Below are positions 1 to 7,270 of a DNA stretch of 50,924 nucleotides, in pieces; the stretch's first letter is position 1; each line of letters opens with the position of its first letter. The stretch comes from a virus. The position numbers and the translations under genes were made by a program. The stretch lies in the IMG/VR virus record IMGVR_UViG_3300012931_000028, positions 1 through 50,924 of that record; one strand, 5' to 3'. The notes below the pieces were generated by a model. The model made no database searches, was not told the origin of the DNA, and worked only from the letters and a program-made list of their open reading frames with translations.

Positions 1-516
1 GGCGGAGTTGTTGCTCCGAATGGAGATATACATTTTATTCCTTATAGTTCAATAGTAGGCCAGAAAATAAATAGTGCTGGTGTAGTTAGTACTTATGCAT
101 TGGCATATACAACTACAGCGGCTTATGCTGGCGGTGTTCTTGCTCCGAATGGAGATATACATTTTATTCCTTATAGTTCAATAGTAGGCCAGAAAATAAA
201 TAGTGCTGGTGTAATCAATACTTATGCATTGGTATATACAGCAGGGAATTATTCTGGTGGAGTTCTTGCTCCAAATGGAGATATTCATTTTATTCCTTAT
301 CAGGCAGCCGTGGGCCAGAAAATAGACAGTGCTGGTGTAGTCAGTACTTACGCACTGGTGTATACAGCAGGTGCTTATGCCGGTGGAGTTCTTGCTCCAA
401 ATGGAGATATTCATTTTATTCCACAAAGTGCAAATAGAGGACAAGAAATATTAAATAATTATTATAAATTATTTTCTCATACATTGTGTATGCATCCAAT
501 AATGAACAAATATTAA
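1..516 (+). CDS. Repeat-containing tail/receptor-type protein, 5' partial
   Basis: The frame is open from base 1, so the start lies outside the window. The visible 171 residues are four copies of a 42-43-residue repeat, each opening with GGV(V/L)APNGDIHFIP and continuing through GQKI(N/D)SAGV and TYALVYTAG. Copies begin near bases 1, 130, 256 and 382 (periods 129, 126 and 126 bp); the last is cut short and followed by a unique 30-residue tail. Regular Gly- and aromatic-rich repeats of this length suggest a beta-propeller or beta-solenoid. A surface-binding virion protein is inferred from repeat style and phage context, not from a recognised domain. Confidence 0.6.
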   Translation, partial: GGVVAPNGDIHFIPYSSIVGQKINSAGVVSTYALAYTTTAAYAGGVLAPNGDIHFIPYSSIVGQKINSAGVINTYALVYTAGNYSGGVLAPNGDIHFIPYQAAVGQKIDSAGVVSTYALVYTAGAYAGGVLAPNGDIHFIPQSANRGQEILNNYYKLFSHTLCMHPIMNKY

Positions 517-546
517 ACAAAATAAATTAAAAAGGAGAAAAATCCA

Positions 547-1350
547 ATGTACGACAAGGAAAAAATCTTTAAAGTTTTAAATGGAATAATGGAAGAATCA
601 AAATCAATTAAACCATATGTATGTGTTGCACAACCAAGAAGAAATGCGGACATGATTCCTGCTCAAAATCTTGATGGACATATTGGACTTCACGTTAATT
701 TTAATGGTTTTTCTCATGCTTATGTGTCGATTTCCGGTGAACTTGTTGACGTTGCTAGGAATTATCTTTTTGAACAAGTGATAGAAAGTGAGGCAAAATA
801 TTTATTTTTTATAGGAGATGATACTGTTTGTCCCTATGATGGATTTGTTAAACTTCATGAAATTGCAGAAAAAAATAAAGATTCAATGGTAGTAGGAGTT
901 TACTATATAAAATTATCTGTTCCAATGATAATGATAAAAGAAAATAATTATATTATTCCTGCAAATGTTGATCCAGGACAAATATTAGAAGCATGGCAAA
1001 CTGGCCTCGATTGTGCTCTTATTCCAATTTCATTGCTTAAGAAAATGAAAGAAGAAAATCCCGATATTCCATTTTGTTGTATTGCTGGAGAAAAACAAGG
1101 GTATCCGTTTATCGGAGAAGATAATTTTTTTATATATCGATGGAGAAATTCGGGGTATAGGGTTTTAGTGAATACTGATGTTCAGTGTCTTCATCTTGAT
1201 CTTGAAAGTGGAAAATATACCGCACATCCTAGTATAAAATTAAATAATTATTTTACAAATATAAAAATAAATGGAGTATTAACAATGGAAGATAAGGAGA
1301 GAATCGATAAAACATACGTTGAAACAATGCCGAAAGGATCACAAAAATAA
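547..1350 (+). CDS. Glycosyltransferase, GT-A/GT2-like
   Basis: 267 residues with a good ribosome site (aaaggag). The segment KYLFFIGDDTVCPYDGF (about residues 88-104) is the metal-binding DD region of GT-A glycosyltransferases. A later GEDNFFIYRWRNSGYRVLVNTDVQC-type acceptor/base region is also typical of family 2. It probably transfers a sugar from a nucleotide donor in the cytoplasm; donor and acceptor are unknown. It ends just before a strong terminator, so it is the last gene of the transcript that includes the repeat protein, which could be its target or partner (inference). Confidence 0.7.
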   Translation: MYDKEKIFKVLNGIMEESKSIKPYVCVAQPRRNADMIPAQNLDGHIGLHVNFNGFSHAYVSISGELVDVARNYLFEQVIESEAKYLFFIGDDTVCPYDGFVKLHEIAEKNKDSMVVGVYYIKLSVPMIMIKENNYIIPANVDPGQILEAWQTGLDCALIPISLLKKMKEENPDIPFCCIAGEKQGYPFIGEDNFFIYRWRNSGYRVLVNTDVQCLHLDLESGKYTAHPSIKLNNYFTNIKINGVLTMEDKERIDKTYVETMPKGSQK

Positions 1351-1352
1351 AA

Positions 1353-1390
1353 AAATAAAGGCCCGAAATTTTATTTTCGGGCCTTTATTT
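1353..1390. terminator. Bidirectional rho-independent terminator
   Basis: A perfect 16-bp inverted repeat (AAATAAAGGCCCGAAA and its complement) with a 6-nt loop and T-rich flanks on both sides. It sits between two convergent genes and can end transcription from either strand. Confidence 0.9.
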
Positions 1391-1398
1391 TTGAAACT

Positions 1399-1854
1399 TT
1401 ATTTCAGTTCGAATTCATATCCAACTGAAATTGTAGTTACGTGTCCCATCCACCAATCGGGAGTTGCCTTCCATTCATTATAAAGCGTATTTCCGTTTAT
1501 ATCAGTATAATAAACAGCAGCAGACGCAGATGGATGTGCGCAGTAATGCTTCCCTCGAACAAAAAATCCATTATACGTGAATTTCTGTTCTATAGTATAA
1601 ATATTTTCGAACGGTTGCATTTGAAGCGGGGATTGAGCATCTTTGAAATAAGACCATGTTCTTATTCCAGCAGATGATTCACTTTTAATATTGAAGAAAG
1701 AAAACCGATATCCGGCATTGAGATCGGTAAAGTACATCCCACCTTCAATGCTAGGTCCGATTTCGATTGAGCAAAATGGCCCCGCATAAGAAACCGAAAA
1801 ACAAAAAACAAAAACAAAAACAAAAACAAAAAAAATCACAATCGTGTTTTTCAT
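1399..1854 (-). CDS. Secreted, possibly outer-membrane beta-barrel protein
   Basis: 151 residues. The N-terminus is a clear signal peptide: MKNTIV, a very long Phe/Val stretch, then SVSYA before GPF. The mature part is rich in aromatic and Gly residues in alternating patterns (GGMYFTDLNAGYRFSFF) and ends in VGYEFELK, which resembles a small beta-barrel or lipocalin-like outer-membrane protein. It stands alone on the minus strand with its own promoter and terminator, a moron-like arrangement that suggests expression independent of the lytic genes. No specific function recognised. Confidence 0.65.
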   Translation of the reverse strand: MKNTIVIFFVFVFVFVFCFSVSYAGPFCSIEIGPSIEGGMYFTDLNAGYRFSFFNIKSESSAGIRTWSYFKDAQSPLQMQPFENIYTIEQKFTYNGFFVRGKHYCAHPSASAAVYYTDINGNTLYNEWKATPDWWMGHVTTISVGYEFELK

Positions 1855-1883
1855 AAATCCTCACTTTTTTATAAGATAATTTG

Positions 1884-1912
1884 ATAGTATTTATTTATCT
1901 TGTCATTGTCAA
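1884..1912 (-). promoter_or_regulatory. Sigma70-type promoter for the secreted protein
   Basis: On the minus strand TTGACA (1907-1912), a 17-bp spacer and TACTAT (1884-1889), about 30 bp upstream of the start at 1854. Near-consensus match. Confidence 0.75.
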
Positions 1913-1929
1913 CACATTTTTTAAAATAA

Positions 1930-1958
1930 TTGACAAAAAAATAAAATTTCTTTAAATT
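1930..1958 (+). promoter_or_regulatory. Sigma70-type promoter for the methyltransferase
   Basis: TTGACA (1930-1935), 17-bp spacer, TAAATT (1953-1958), divergent from the promoter at 1884-1912 and about 20 bp upstream of the ATG at 1979. Confidence 0.6.
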
Positions 1959-1978
1959 GAATAAAAGGGAGAAAATAT

Positions 1979-2428
1979 ATGAATATTGACCTCGGGTGTG
2001 GAAAGAATAAAATTTCAGGATATATTGGAGTAGATTCTATCGATTTTCCAGGTGTTGATGTTAAAGAAGATGCATTAACATATCTCAAAGTACTCTTAAA
2101 TGAAAGCGTTAATTTCATAAATATGTCTCATTTTCTTGAGCACCTTGATGTTGATTATCGAGTAAATTTATTTAATGAAATATATCGAGTGCTGACTCCC
2201 GATGGAGTAGTATTTGTTACTTGTCCCTATTTTGAGTGTGCAAGTGCTTATGGTGATCCAACTCACAAATGGCCTCCAATAAGTTTTTGGACATTTTTTT
2301 ATTTAAACAAAGAATGGAGAGAAAACAACGCTCCACATACAGGATATATATGCAATTTTAATCCAATGATAAAAACAATAAAAACAGAAGTGGTCATTAT
2401 TGAAGTAATTTTAAAAAAAATCCCGTAA
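1979..2428 (+). CDS. Class I SAM-dependent methyltransferase, short
   Basis: 149 residues. Motif I is at the very N-terminus (NIDLGCGKNKISGYIGVDS). Further on come a NMSHFLEHL motif and LTPDGVVFVTCPYF, the usual pattern of Methyltransf_11-type enzymes that act on small molecules or sugars. At 149 residues it is shorter than typical (about 200), and its stop codon lies inside a terminator hairpin, so the C-terminal lid may have been lost. Substrate unknown. Confidence 0.7.
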   Translation: MNIDLGCGKNKISGYIGVDSIDFPGVDVKEDALTYLKVLLNESVNFINMSHFLEHLDVDYRVNLFNEIYRVLTPDGVVFVTCPYFECASAYGDPTHKWPPISFWTFFYLNKEWRENNAPHTGYICNFNPMIKTIKTEVVIIEVILKKIP

Positions 2429-2443
2429 TTTCTTACGGGATTT
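2418..2443 (-). terminator. Terminator of the minus-strand recombination block
   Basis: Stem AAATCCCGTAA / TTACGGGATTT with a 4-nt loop. On the minus strand it is followed by eight T residues, so it mainly ends the leftward transcript from 3981. On the + strand it overlaps the methyltransferase stop codon. Confidence 0.8.
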
Positions 2444-2449
2444 CTGACG

Positions 2450-2467
2450 ACAAAAGATTTGTTATGT
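2450..2467. promoter_or_regulatory. 18-bp dyad ACAWAA-N6-TTWTGT, copy 1
   Basis: ACAAAA, 6 nt, TTATGT. One of seven intergenic copies with identical spacing; this one lies between the terminator and the 3' end of the minus-strand block. Confidence 0.5.
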
Positions 2468-2468
2468 C

Positions 2469-2987
2469 TTATTTTTCCCACGGATGCTTTTTAGCCGCCG
2501 GGGGAGGAGCCGCCGCCGGAGCGGGTGCTTCTGTTGCTGGGGCAGGAGCGCTCGCCACTGGAGCCGGAGCCGCCGCGATTGCACCAGGGTTGACTGGAGA
2601 GTGCTTTGTGATCTTATTCTGTTTCCCGTATTCCGGAGAGTCCTTGGCCGTGACTTTGATATACATTGGGATATTTTCCAGTTGTGACGAATCCTTCAGC
2701 GTACCATTCACAATCCCGACCGCAAGACAAATCGAATTCAGCGCACGGCGGGAAATCTGTTCTGCTTGGGCGTTTTGATTTTCGAGATTGAGATTTTCGA
2801 AAATCTTCCTTCCCTTAAAATTCCCGTCGATGATCTGATACGTAAGCTTCAAGGCGCGTCCCGATCCGGTCTTCGTATCCGCATAATCGCTTGCTTCGAT
2901 TACAGCAAGATAGTCACCGGCAGGGACCGCCTCAACACTTTGTTCAGGATCGTTCGCGTCCGGAATGTAGTTCAGTTCGGATGACAT
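2469..2987 (-). CDS. DUF669-family protein, probable ssDNA-binding protein
   Basis: 172 residues. The N-terminal part (VPAGDYLAVIEASDYADTKTGSGRALKLTYQIIDG, then FKGRKIFENLNLEN) is the hallmark of the DUF669 family. In phages this family usually sits next to recombination or helicase ATPases and is thought to serve as a single-strand DNA-binding protein. The C-terminal 45 residues are a low-complexity Ala/Pro linker ending KKHPWEK, much like the tails of SSB proteins. A ribosome site (aaggag) lies about 11 nt before the ATG. It is co-transcribed with the ATPase just upstream, a pairing seen for Sak4/SSB modules. Confidence 0.75.
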   Translation of the reverse strand: MSSELNYIPDANDPEQSVEAVPAGDYLAVIEASDYADTKTGSGRALKLTYQIIDGNFKGRKIFENLNLENQNAQAEQISRRALNSICLAVGIVNGTLKDSSQLENIPMYIKVTAKDSPEYGKQNKITKHSPVNPGAIAAAPAPVASAPAPATEAPAPAAAPPPAAKKHPWEK

Positions 2988-2990
2988 ACG

Positions 2991-3803
2991 TTACTTTTCT
3001 CCTTTTTTGGATTTTGTTGCATGGAAATACTTGTTCAATTCAGCTTCAAAGGCGTTCCAGTCCAGGGAAATTTCCTCCGGGAGATTGAAACGATCTTTGC
3101 TGTCGAATCCCTCACGGTCAGGGGCCAAAGTAAGAACACGTTCCGATTCTCCAACGGGAACATTTTCTCTTCGCCCGAATGCCGCATCAACCTGTTTGGT
3201 AAGAACTTTTTTGTGAGCGAATCCTATAAGATCGACTGACTTTTTGATGATCTCTTTGGATCGTTTATCAAGCTGCAAGTCGTGTCTTGAATAGGATTCG
3301 GTCATGGGGTCTTTTTGAGTATCGATTTTCGTGTGGCCGATCAGAATAACTCCAAGCCTCTTCGTCTCTTGAATCTGTCTGATCATCTCAAAAAATCCGT
3401 ACCATTTTACACGCGCAAGCTCATACCCGCGCCCGTATTCAATTTTTTTGAGATTGTCCACGTTGTGCTCTTTGCAAACCTCATTCACAAAAAGCTCTTC
3501 AGCCGTTGACAAGTCATCAATGACAAGCCATGTGAATTTATGCGCCTGTTCGAAAAGAGCTTTGAATCCAGACTTGATTGTGTCAATTGATTCGACCGGA
3601 GCGTCAAACATTCTGGTGCAAATCAACCTGTCGGCCCCTCGAAAATCAAGGTTCATAAGAATATGATTCTCGCGACCGACCTTGTATTCAGAGTCTTTTC
3701 CAGCACCGATTGCAAACGCTGTCTTTCCGATGCCAGGGGGACCGTAGATGCAAATGGTTGGCGGTGAATCAACTCTTGAGTGGCCGAGTTTCGACAGGTC
3801 CAT
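2991..3803 (-). CDS. AAA_24/Sak4-like phage recombination ATPase
   Basis: 270 residues from MDLSKLGH; this start is preferred over an upstream in-frame ATG at 3857 because aaggaggag lies 6 nt upstream. Walker A is ICIYGPPGIGKTAF, Walker B is FTWLVIDDLS, and LGVILIGHTKI follows as sensor region. This is the RecA-fold family (AAA_24 or Sak4) that promotes single-strand annealing in phages, usually with an SSB partner. The neighbouring DUF669 protein fits that role. It overlaps the small gene upstream by 35 bp, consistent with coupled translation. Confidence 0.8.
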   Translation of the reverse strand: MDLSKLGHSRVDSPPTICIYGPPGIGKTAFAIGAGKDSEYKVGRENHILMNLDFRGADRLICTRMFDAPVESIDTIKSGFKALFEQAHKFTWLVIDDLSTAEELFVNEVCKEHNVDNLKKIEYGRGYELARVKWYGFFEMIRQIQETKRLGVILIGHTKIDTQKDPMTESYSRHDLQLDKRSKEIIKKSVDLIGFAHKKVLTKQVDAAFGRRENVPVGESERVLTLAPDREGFDSKDRFNLPEEISLDWNAFEAELNKYFHATKSKKGEK

Positions 3804-3981
3804 CTTTCTCCTCCTTCTTTTTGATTTTGTTTCTCTTTTTGAATTCGACGTGTCCAAGCTTAACGATTTCCCGATAACCGTTCTGGAGCTTTTTCTTAGC
3901 TTCCATGATATCGTTATCGATTTCCTCTTTAAGCTCTGGTTCGAGTAAGGCGACGAGCCTTCCCGATGTGGATTTTGGCAT
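3769..3981 (-). CDS. Small charged protein, unknown
   Basis: 70 residues from MPKSTSGRLVALLEPELKEE; ggagg lies 5 nt upstream, so the longer frame to 4050 is not needed. The sequence is mostly helical, Lys/Glu-rich and ends in a basic KKRNKIKKKEEK stretch. The short N-terminal part could be a ribbon-helix-helix. First gene of the minus-strand recombination operon; function unknown. Confidence 0.55.
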   Translation of the reverse strand: MPKSTSGRLVALLEPELKEEIDNDIMEAKKKLQNGYREIVKLGHVEFKKRNKIKKKEEKDGPVETRPLKS

Positions 3982-4093
3982 AAGCGCCTCCGAATTGGTT
4001 AGGAATGTAATTTGTAAAATGACAATTGCGCCAATAAACGAATTTGTCAATTATAATATTTTAAAATTGCAAAAAAATAAATATCAAAAGTCC

Positions 4094-4122
4094 TTGACAA
4101 GATTGTATTATAGTGGTAAATG
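4094..4122 (+). promoter_or_regulatory. Promoter, -35 TTGACA with extended -10
   Basis: TTGACA (4094-4099), 17-bp spacer and TAAATG (4117-4122) preceded by TGG. It drives the rightward run of small genes from 4150 and is back to back with the leftward operon. Confidence 0.55.
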
Positions 4123-4149
4123 TCTCAAAGAAGAAAAGGGGGATTATTC

Positions 4150-4368
4150 ATGCCGAAAGATATTACGATCAAATTATCTGATGGCCGAACCGTTTCAAGA
4201 AAAGATTACATACGCGCCAAAACAAAAGACTTAATTGAATTCGGATATTCCGATTTAACCGAAAAAGAAGTAGAGCATCAATTGACGAAGATAGAAGGAA
4301 AGGAAACTTTTCTTAATTCGTTGTCAGTGATTGGATTGTTTATCCAGGATGATATCTGCAAAGAATGA
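4150..4368 (+). CDS. Small protein, unknown
   Basis: 72 residues from MPKDITIKLSDGRTVSRKDY; the purine run aagaaaaggggg is the ribosome site, so the ATG at 4120 is not used. Mixed alpha/beta, charged, no cysteines or membrane segment. First gene behind the promoter at 4094, so probably an early regulator or inhibitor (inference). Confidence 0.55.
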   Translation: MPKDITIKLSDGRTVSRKDYIRAKTKDLIEFGYSDLTEKEVEHQLTKIEGKETFLNSLSVIGLFIQDDICKE

Positions 4369-4398
4369 TCTTAAAAAATAATTTAAAGGGGAAAAGTA

Positions 4399-4599
4399 AT
4401 GGAAGAAAAGATTTTAGCTCTTGTTGAAAAATTAATAAGCACCGGGGGAAGCGTTGCGATATGGTCAGTGGTGATCATCTATTTGACCGATATTATTAAA
4501 TCCTGTTTTCCGTGGATAGTTGCCCTTTTCGGAATGAAGTGGCTATTTGCAGCAATTAAAGAATCCATAATGCACGGAAAAATAGATGGCAAAAATTAA
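4399..4599 (+). CDS. Small membrane protein
   Basis: 66 residues: a short N-terminal helix, then two hydrophobic segments (SVAIWSVVIIYLTDII and FPWIVALFGMKWLFAAI) and a basic tail. The size and topology would suit a holin or superinfection-exclusion protein, but no family is recognised. Overlaps the next membrane gene by 14 bp. Confidence 0.55.
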   Translation: MEEKILALVEKLISTGGSVAIWSVVIIYLTDIIKSCFPWIVALFGMKWLFAAIKESIMHGKIDGKN

Positions 4600-4903
4600 A
4601 TCAAAAAAAGGAATTGGCAAGATAGCCAAAAAAATAATCAAATATATTTTTATTCTTCCAATGTATTTGATTTTCAATACCATTTTTTTTAAAAAATTTA
4701 ATTTTGAAGAATGGTACAAGGATTTTATTCGTTTTCTTTTTTTCGATATTACGCTTGCGGTGATCTTTATTGTTTGTGTTATAAGTCTTCTTGTCATTTT
4801 TATTAAATATTTCACACTACCATCTATTGATATAAGAATTTTAATTATTGCAATAGTGGTATTGCTGAATAGTTTTTTATTTTATAAGGCATTAAGCTCT
4901 TAA
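4586..4903 (+). CDS. Multi-span membrane protein
   Basis: 105 residues with a basic N-terminus (MAKIKSKKGIGKIAKK) and three hydrophobic segments near residues 18-35, 50-74 and 82-102. Translationally coupled to the preceding small membrane protein. Possibly a host-membrane-modifying pair; function unknown. Confidence 0.55.
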   Translation: MAKIKSKKGIGKIAKKIIKYIFILPMYLIFNTIFFKKFNFEEWYKDFIRFLFFDITLAVIFIVCVISLLVIFIKYFTLPSIDIRILIIAIVVLLNSFLFYKALSS

Positions 4904-4904
4904 G

Positions 4905-4922
4905 ACAAAAGAGAGGTTATGT
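4905..4922. promoter_or_regulatory. 18-bp dyad ACAWAA-N6-TTWTGT, copy 2
   Basis: ACAAAA, 6 nt, TTATGT, directly after a stop codon and ending 4 nt before the next ATG. Confidence 0.55.
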
Positions 4923-4926
4923 AATA

Positions 4927-5220
4927 ATGACAATACCTGAAGCCATAAAAGCGGGAAGAAGACATTGTGGTTGCGAAAATTTATCTTTTGTTTGGTATAA
5001 GCATATTATTCAATCGAAGCGCCCTAGATTTAACAATATCTTTAAATGTGTAATCGCGGAATCACTAAAACCAGGGGCTGGATATATTCCATATAACATT
5101 ACAAGATGGAGAGTTGATTGTTCTCAGTGTGGAAAACTTTATTTTGCAAATACATTCAAAAAAGAAATGATAGAAAATTTAAAATTTATTGGAATTCCAT
5201 ATTCACGGAAAGAGAATTAA
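4927..5220 (+). CDS. Cysteine-containing small protein, unknown
   Basis: 97 residues with two Cys pairs, HCGC near residue 13 and CSQCG near residue 67, likely binding one zinc ion. The dyad overlaps its ribosome-site region, so its translation or transcription may be controlled there. No family recognised. Confidence 0.5.
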   Translation: MTIPEAIKAGRRHCGCENLSFVWYKHIIQSKRPRFNNIFKCVIAESLKPGAGYIPYNITRWRVDCSQCGKLYFANTFKKEMIENLKFIGIPYSRKEN

Positions 5221-5223
5221 ATA

Positions 5224-5400
5224 ATGAACTTCGATAACCGGAACAAATCAATAGTGATCACGAGGGATTCAAAACCTAATCCGGTTGGAAGATATGAATG
5301 TACCGAATGTGGGGTTTGGAATATCGTCGCTTATAATTCTGTAAAAGAATCAAATTATGATTATTGCCCTCATTGTGGGTGCAGAATAATTACGGAATGA
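5224..5400 (+). CDS. Zinc-ribbon mini-protein
   Basis: 58 residues (MNFDNRNKSIVITRDSKPNP start). It carries CTECG and CPHCG separated by about 20 residues, a rubredoxin-type zinc ribbon. The stop codon overlaps the dyad at 5400. Starts 3 nt after the previous stop. Confidence 0.55.
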   Translation: MNFDNRNKSIVITRDSKPNPVGRYECTECGVWNIVAYNSVKESNYDYCPHCGCRIITE

Positions 5401-5417
5401 CAAAAGATCACTTATGT
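5400..5417. promoter_or_regulatory. 18-bp dyad ACAWAA-N6-TTWTGT, copy 3
   Basis: ACAAAA, 6 nt, TTATGT, overlapping the last base of the preceding gene. Confidence 0.55.
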
Positions 5418-5443
5418 AATTTTGAAAAGAGGATGAAATAACA

Positions 5444-5647
5444 ATGAGAAAGAAATTTTACATCAAAGAAAGACATAATCCACAACTAGGAATTGCTTAC
5501 TATTGCATGGGGCAAATGACAAAAAAAGATGCGAAAAAACATGAAGAGTCTTTATATGGATATAATATTTTATTGCCATACGAAACAGAGGAAGAATATA
5601 AAACAGCAACAGAAAAATTGAAGTCAGAGGGAAAGCGTGTTTTTTAA
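5444..5647 (+). CDS. Small protein, unknown
   Basis: 67 residues, start MRKKFYIKERHNPQLGIAYY, with a purine-rich ribosome site (gaggatg). Charged and mostly helical in the second half. No recognisable motif. Confidence 0.5.
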   Translation: MRKKFYIKERHNPQLGIAYYCMGQMTKKDAKKHEESLYGYNILLPYETEEEYKTATEKLKSEGKRVF

Positions 5648-5672
5648 ATAAATAAAAAGAAGGAAGGAAAAA

Positions 5673-5854
5673 ATGAAAATCACACTTGAGTATGAATCAG
5701 ATACAATTATTCCGGATGAATTCACCAATTTTTTGAAATTGCGAAAAAAAGAATAAAAGAAGATCGATATGAAATGGATAAAGTCTATTTGCATATTGAC
5801 AGAATTTACAATGATATAATAATGTGGGCAGCAAGGAATAGAAAGGAGAATTAA
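5673..5854 (+). pseudogene. Small protein with a frame break at T6
   Basis: Good ribosome site (aaggaaggaaa). Frame 1 gives MKITLEYESDTIIPDEFTNF and stops at 5756. The -1 frame continues from the same point as FEIAKKRIKEDRYEMDKVYL and runs to 5854. The switch lies at TTTTTTG (5729-5735), phased as T TTT TTG, a canonical -1 slippery heptamer. One missing T (sequencing or mutation) would explain it equally well. A single protein of about 60 residues was probably intended. Confidence 0.5.
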
Positions 5855-5858
5855 AACA

Positions 5859-6158
5859 ATGGCACTTGACACTCCGGGAACGGTTTATCTCATTCATTTT
5901 CACAAGCCTTATCTTCATTGCAATCATTATATCGGATGGACCGGACTCGGGATAGATGAAAGAATGAAGCGCCATGGGGGGTCCGGAGGAGCCTCGTTAC
6001 TAAGAGCTTGCAAAAGAAAAGGAATAAAATATACTGTCGTGCGGACATGGGCAGGGGGAACGCCCGCTCTCGAAATAGCTTTAAAGAAACGAAAGAACGC
6101 AAAACAGTATTGCCCTGTTTGCAATCCTGAAAAATATATGAATAATGGAGCGAAATAA
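5859..6158 (+). CDS. GIY-YIG endonuclease domain protein
   Basis: 99 residues: TVYLIHF (GIY position), NHYIGWT (YIG), the Arg of DERMKRHG, and a later Glu in ALEIALKKRKNAKQYCP. Single-domain GIY-YIG proteins of this size occur in phages as free-standing nucleases. They may be homing enzymes or act in repair or host-DNA degradation. The C-terminal CPVC pair might bind zinc with the fold. Strong aaggag ribosome site. Confidence 0.8.
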   Translation: MALDTPGTVYLIHFHKPYLHCNHYIGWTGLGIDERMKRHGGSGGASLLRACKRKGIKYTVVRTWAGGTPALEIALKKRKNAKQYCPVCNPEKYMNNGAK

Positions 6159-6159
6159 A

Positions 6160-6501
6160 ATGAAGTATATTTATTGTTATGAAAAATATGGAGAAGAACT
6201 AAAAAGGTATAGAGTTGAAAAAGAAACCAAATCAACGATATGGATAAAAATGAATCCAACAAGAACAACAAAAATATCAAAAAAAACATACCATATCGGC
6301 TCTGGATGGGGTTATACTTATTTCATGGAAGAGACTTCTGAACTAAAAACAAAATATCGTAAGCAAAAATTATATCAAACATACAAAAATAAGATTTCTG
6401 AATTAATGAATTGCAGAGATGAGTTAATAATGAAAAAAATTTTAGAAATAGAAATACCAAAAAACAATAAGGAGAGAAATAATGCAACTTCAAAAAGTTA
6501 A
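6160..6501 (+). CDS. Small Lys/Tyr-rich protein, unknown
   Basis: 113 residues from MKYIYCYEKYGEELKRY; ggag lies 9 nt upstream, so the ATG at 6145 inside the nuclease gene is not favoured. Beta-rich first half with SGWGYTYF, then a basic helical tail. It overlaps the next gene by 20 bp. No family recognised. Confidence 0.5.
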   Translation: MKYIYCYEKYGEELKRYRVEKETKSTIWIKMNPTRTTKISKKTYHIGSGWGYTYFMEETSELKTKYRKQKLYQTYKNKISELMNCRDELIMKKILEIEIPKNNKERNNATSKS

Positions 6502-6922
6502 AATCGGAAAGATTCTACTGATTGACGTAATCGCAAATCCAGACAAGTTTCCGGACGAAGTTATCGCGGCATCTCTGGACAAGGTAAAATCGATCAACTC
6601 TCAACTGTATGAAGCAAAAAAAATACTTGAGGGTCATTTAATCAATAACATGGAAGAGGATTCGGCAACAAAACTTATTTTCAAAAATGTAAAAGGGGAA
6701 GAAATGATCGCAACCCTGAAATCTGGACCGATGAAATCAATTGACGGGCCAGATATTTATTATAAAGAAAAAGGGTTTAATCCTCTTGAAATAGGGGAGT
6801 ATGTTTTCAAGCCATCATGGACAAAGGCAAAAGAAGCACGAAAATTCGGAGCAGCCAAGCAGGATGCAATTGATGTTATTTTCCACCAGGGTGAACCCAG
6901 CATAGAACTAAAGAAAAAATAA
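6482..6922 (+). CDS. Conserved-looking phage protein, unknown
   Basis: 146 residues, MQLQKVKIGKILLIDVIANP start, behind aaggagag. An N-terminal helical part (residues 15-60) is followed by a beta-rich domain around GEEMIATLKSGPMKSIDGPD. It lies directly upstream of nuclease and helicase genes, so a replication accessory role is possible. Confidence 0.5.
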   Translation: MQLQKVKIGKILLIDVIANPDKFPDEVIAASLDKVKSINSQLYEAKKILEGHLINNMEEDSATKLIFKNVKGEEMIATLKSGPMKSIDGPDIYYKEKGFNPLEIGEYVFKPSWTKAKEARKFGAAKQDAIDVIFHQGEPSIELKKK

Positions 6923-6937
6923 GATCGGAGAAATAAA

Positions 6938-7270
6938 ATGAATAAAAAAGAAATAAAGAAAACGTATCAAGAGCTTTATAAAGAAGTTGAAAAAAAAATA
7001 AGCATCTTGAGGGATCAAAGACGTAAAATTCTTGATGAATATGCAGGTTTAGCATGCCCGTTCAAAATAGGAGAAAAAGTATCTATTTGCGGATATTCTC
7101 ATTCAAAAAAAACGGGAGTCGTTGAAGAAATCATAGGAATAGACTCATACAGTGATGATCTTGAATGGAAAGTAATCGGAACGGTATTGAAGAAAAATGG
7201 GGAAAAGTCATTATTAAAATTTGATTTCACCGAGTCCAATTACGAAAACTCGAAAAAAAAGGAAAAATAA
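6938..7270 (+). CDS. Small protein with N-terminal coiled coil
   Basis: 110 residues. Residues 1-40 form a charged helix (KKTYQELYKEVEKKISILRD). A small beta-barrel-like part follows (FKIGEKVSICGYSHSKKTGV, then a VIGTVLKKNGEK strand pair). Ends directly against the next start. Unknown function. Confidence 0.5.
   Translation: MNKKEIKKTYQELYKEVEKKISILRDQRRKILDEYAGLACPFKIGEKVSICGYSHSKKTGVVEEIIGIDSYSDDLEWKVIGTVLKKNGEKSLLKFDFTESNYENSKKKEK

Noticed and set aside
2464-2778. Ala/Gly-rich + strand ORF
   Set aside because: It is the shadow of the Ala/Pro-rich tail of the DUF669 gene on the minus strand.
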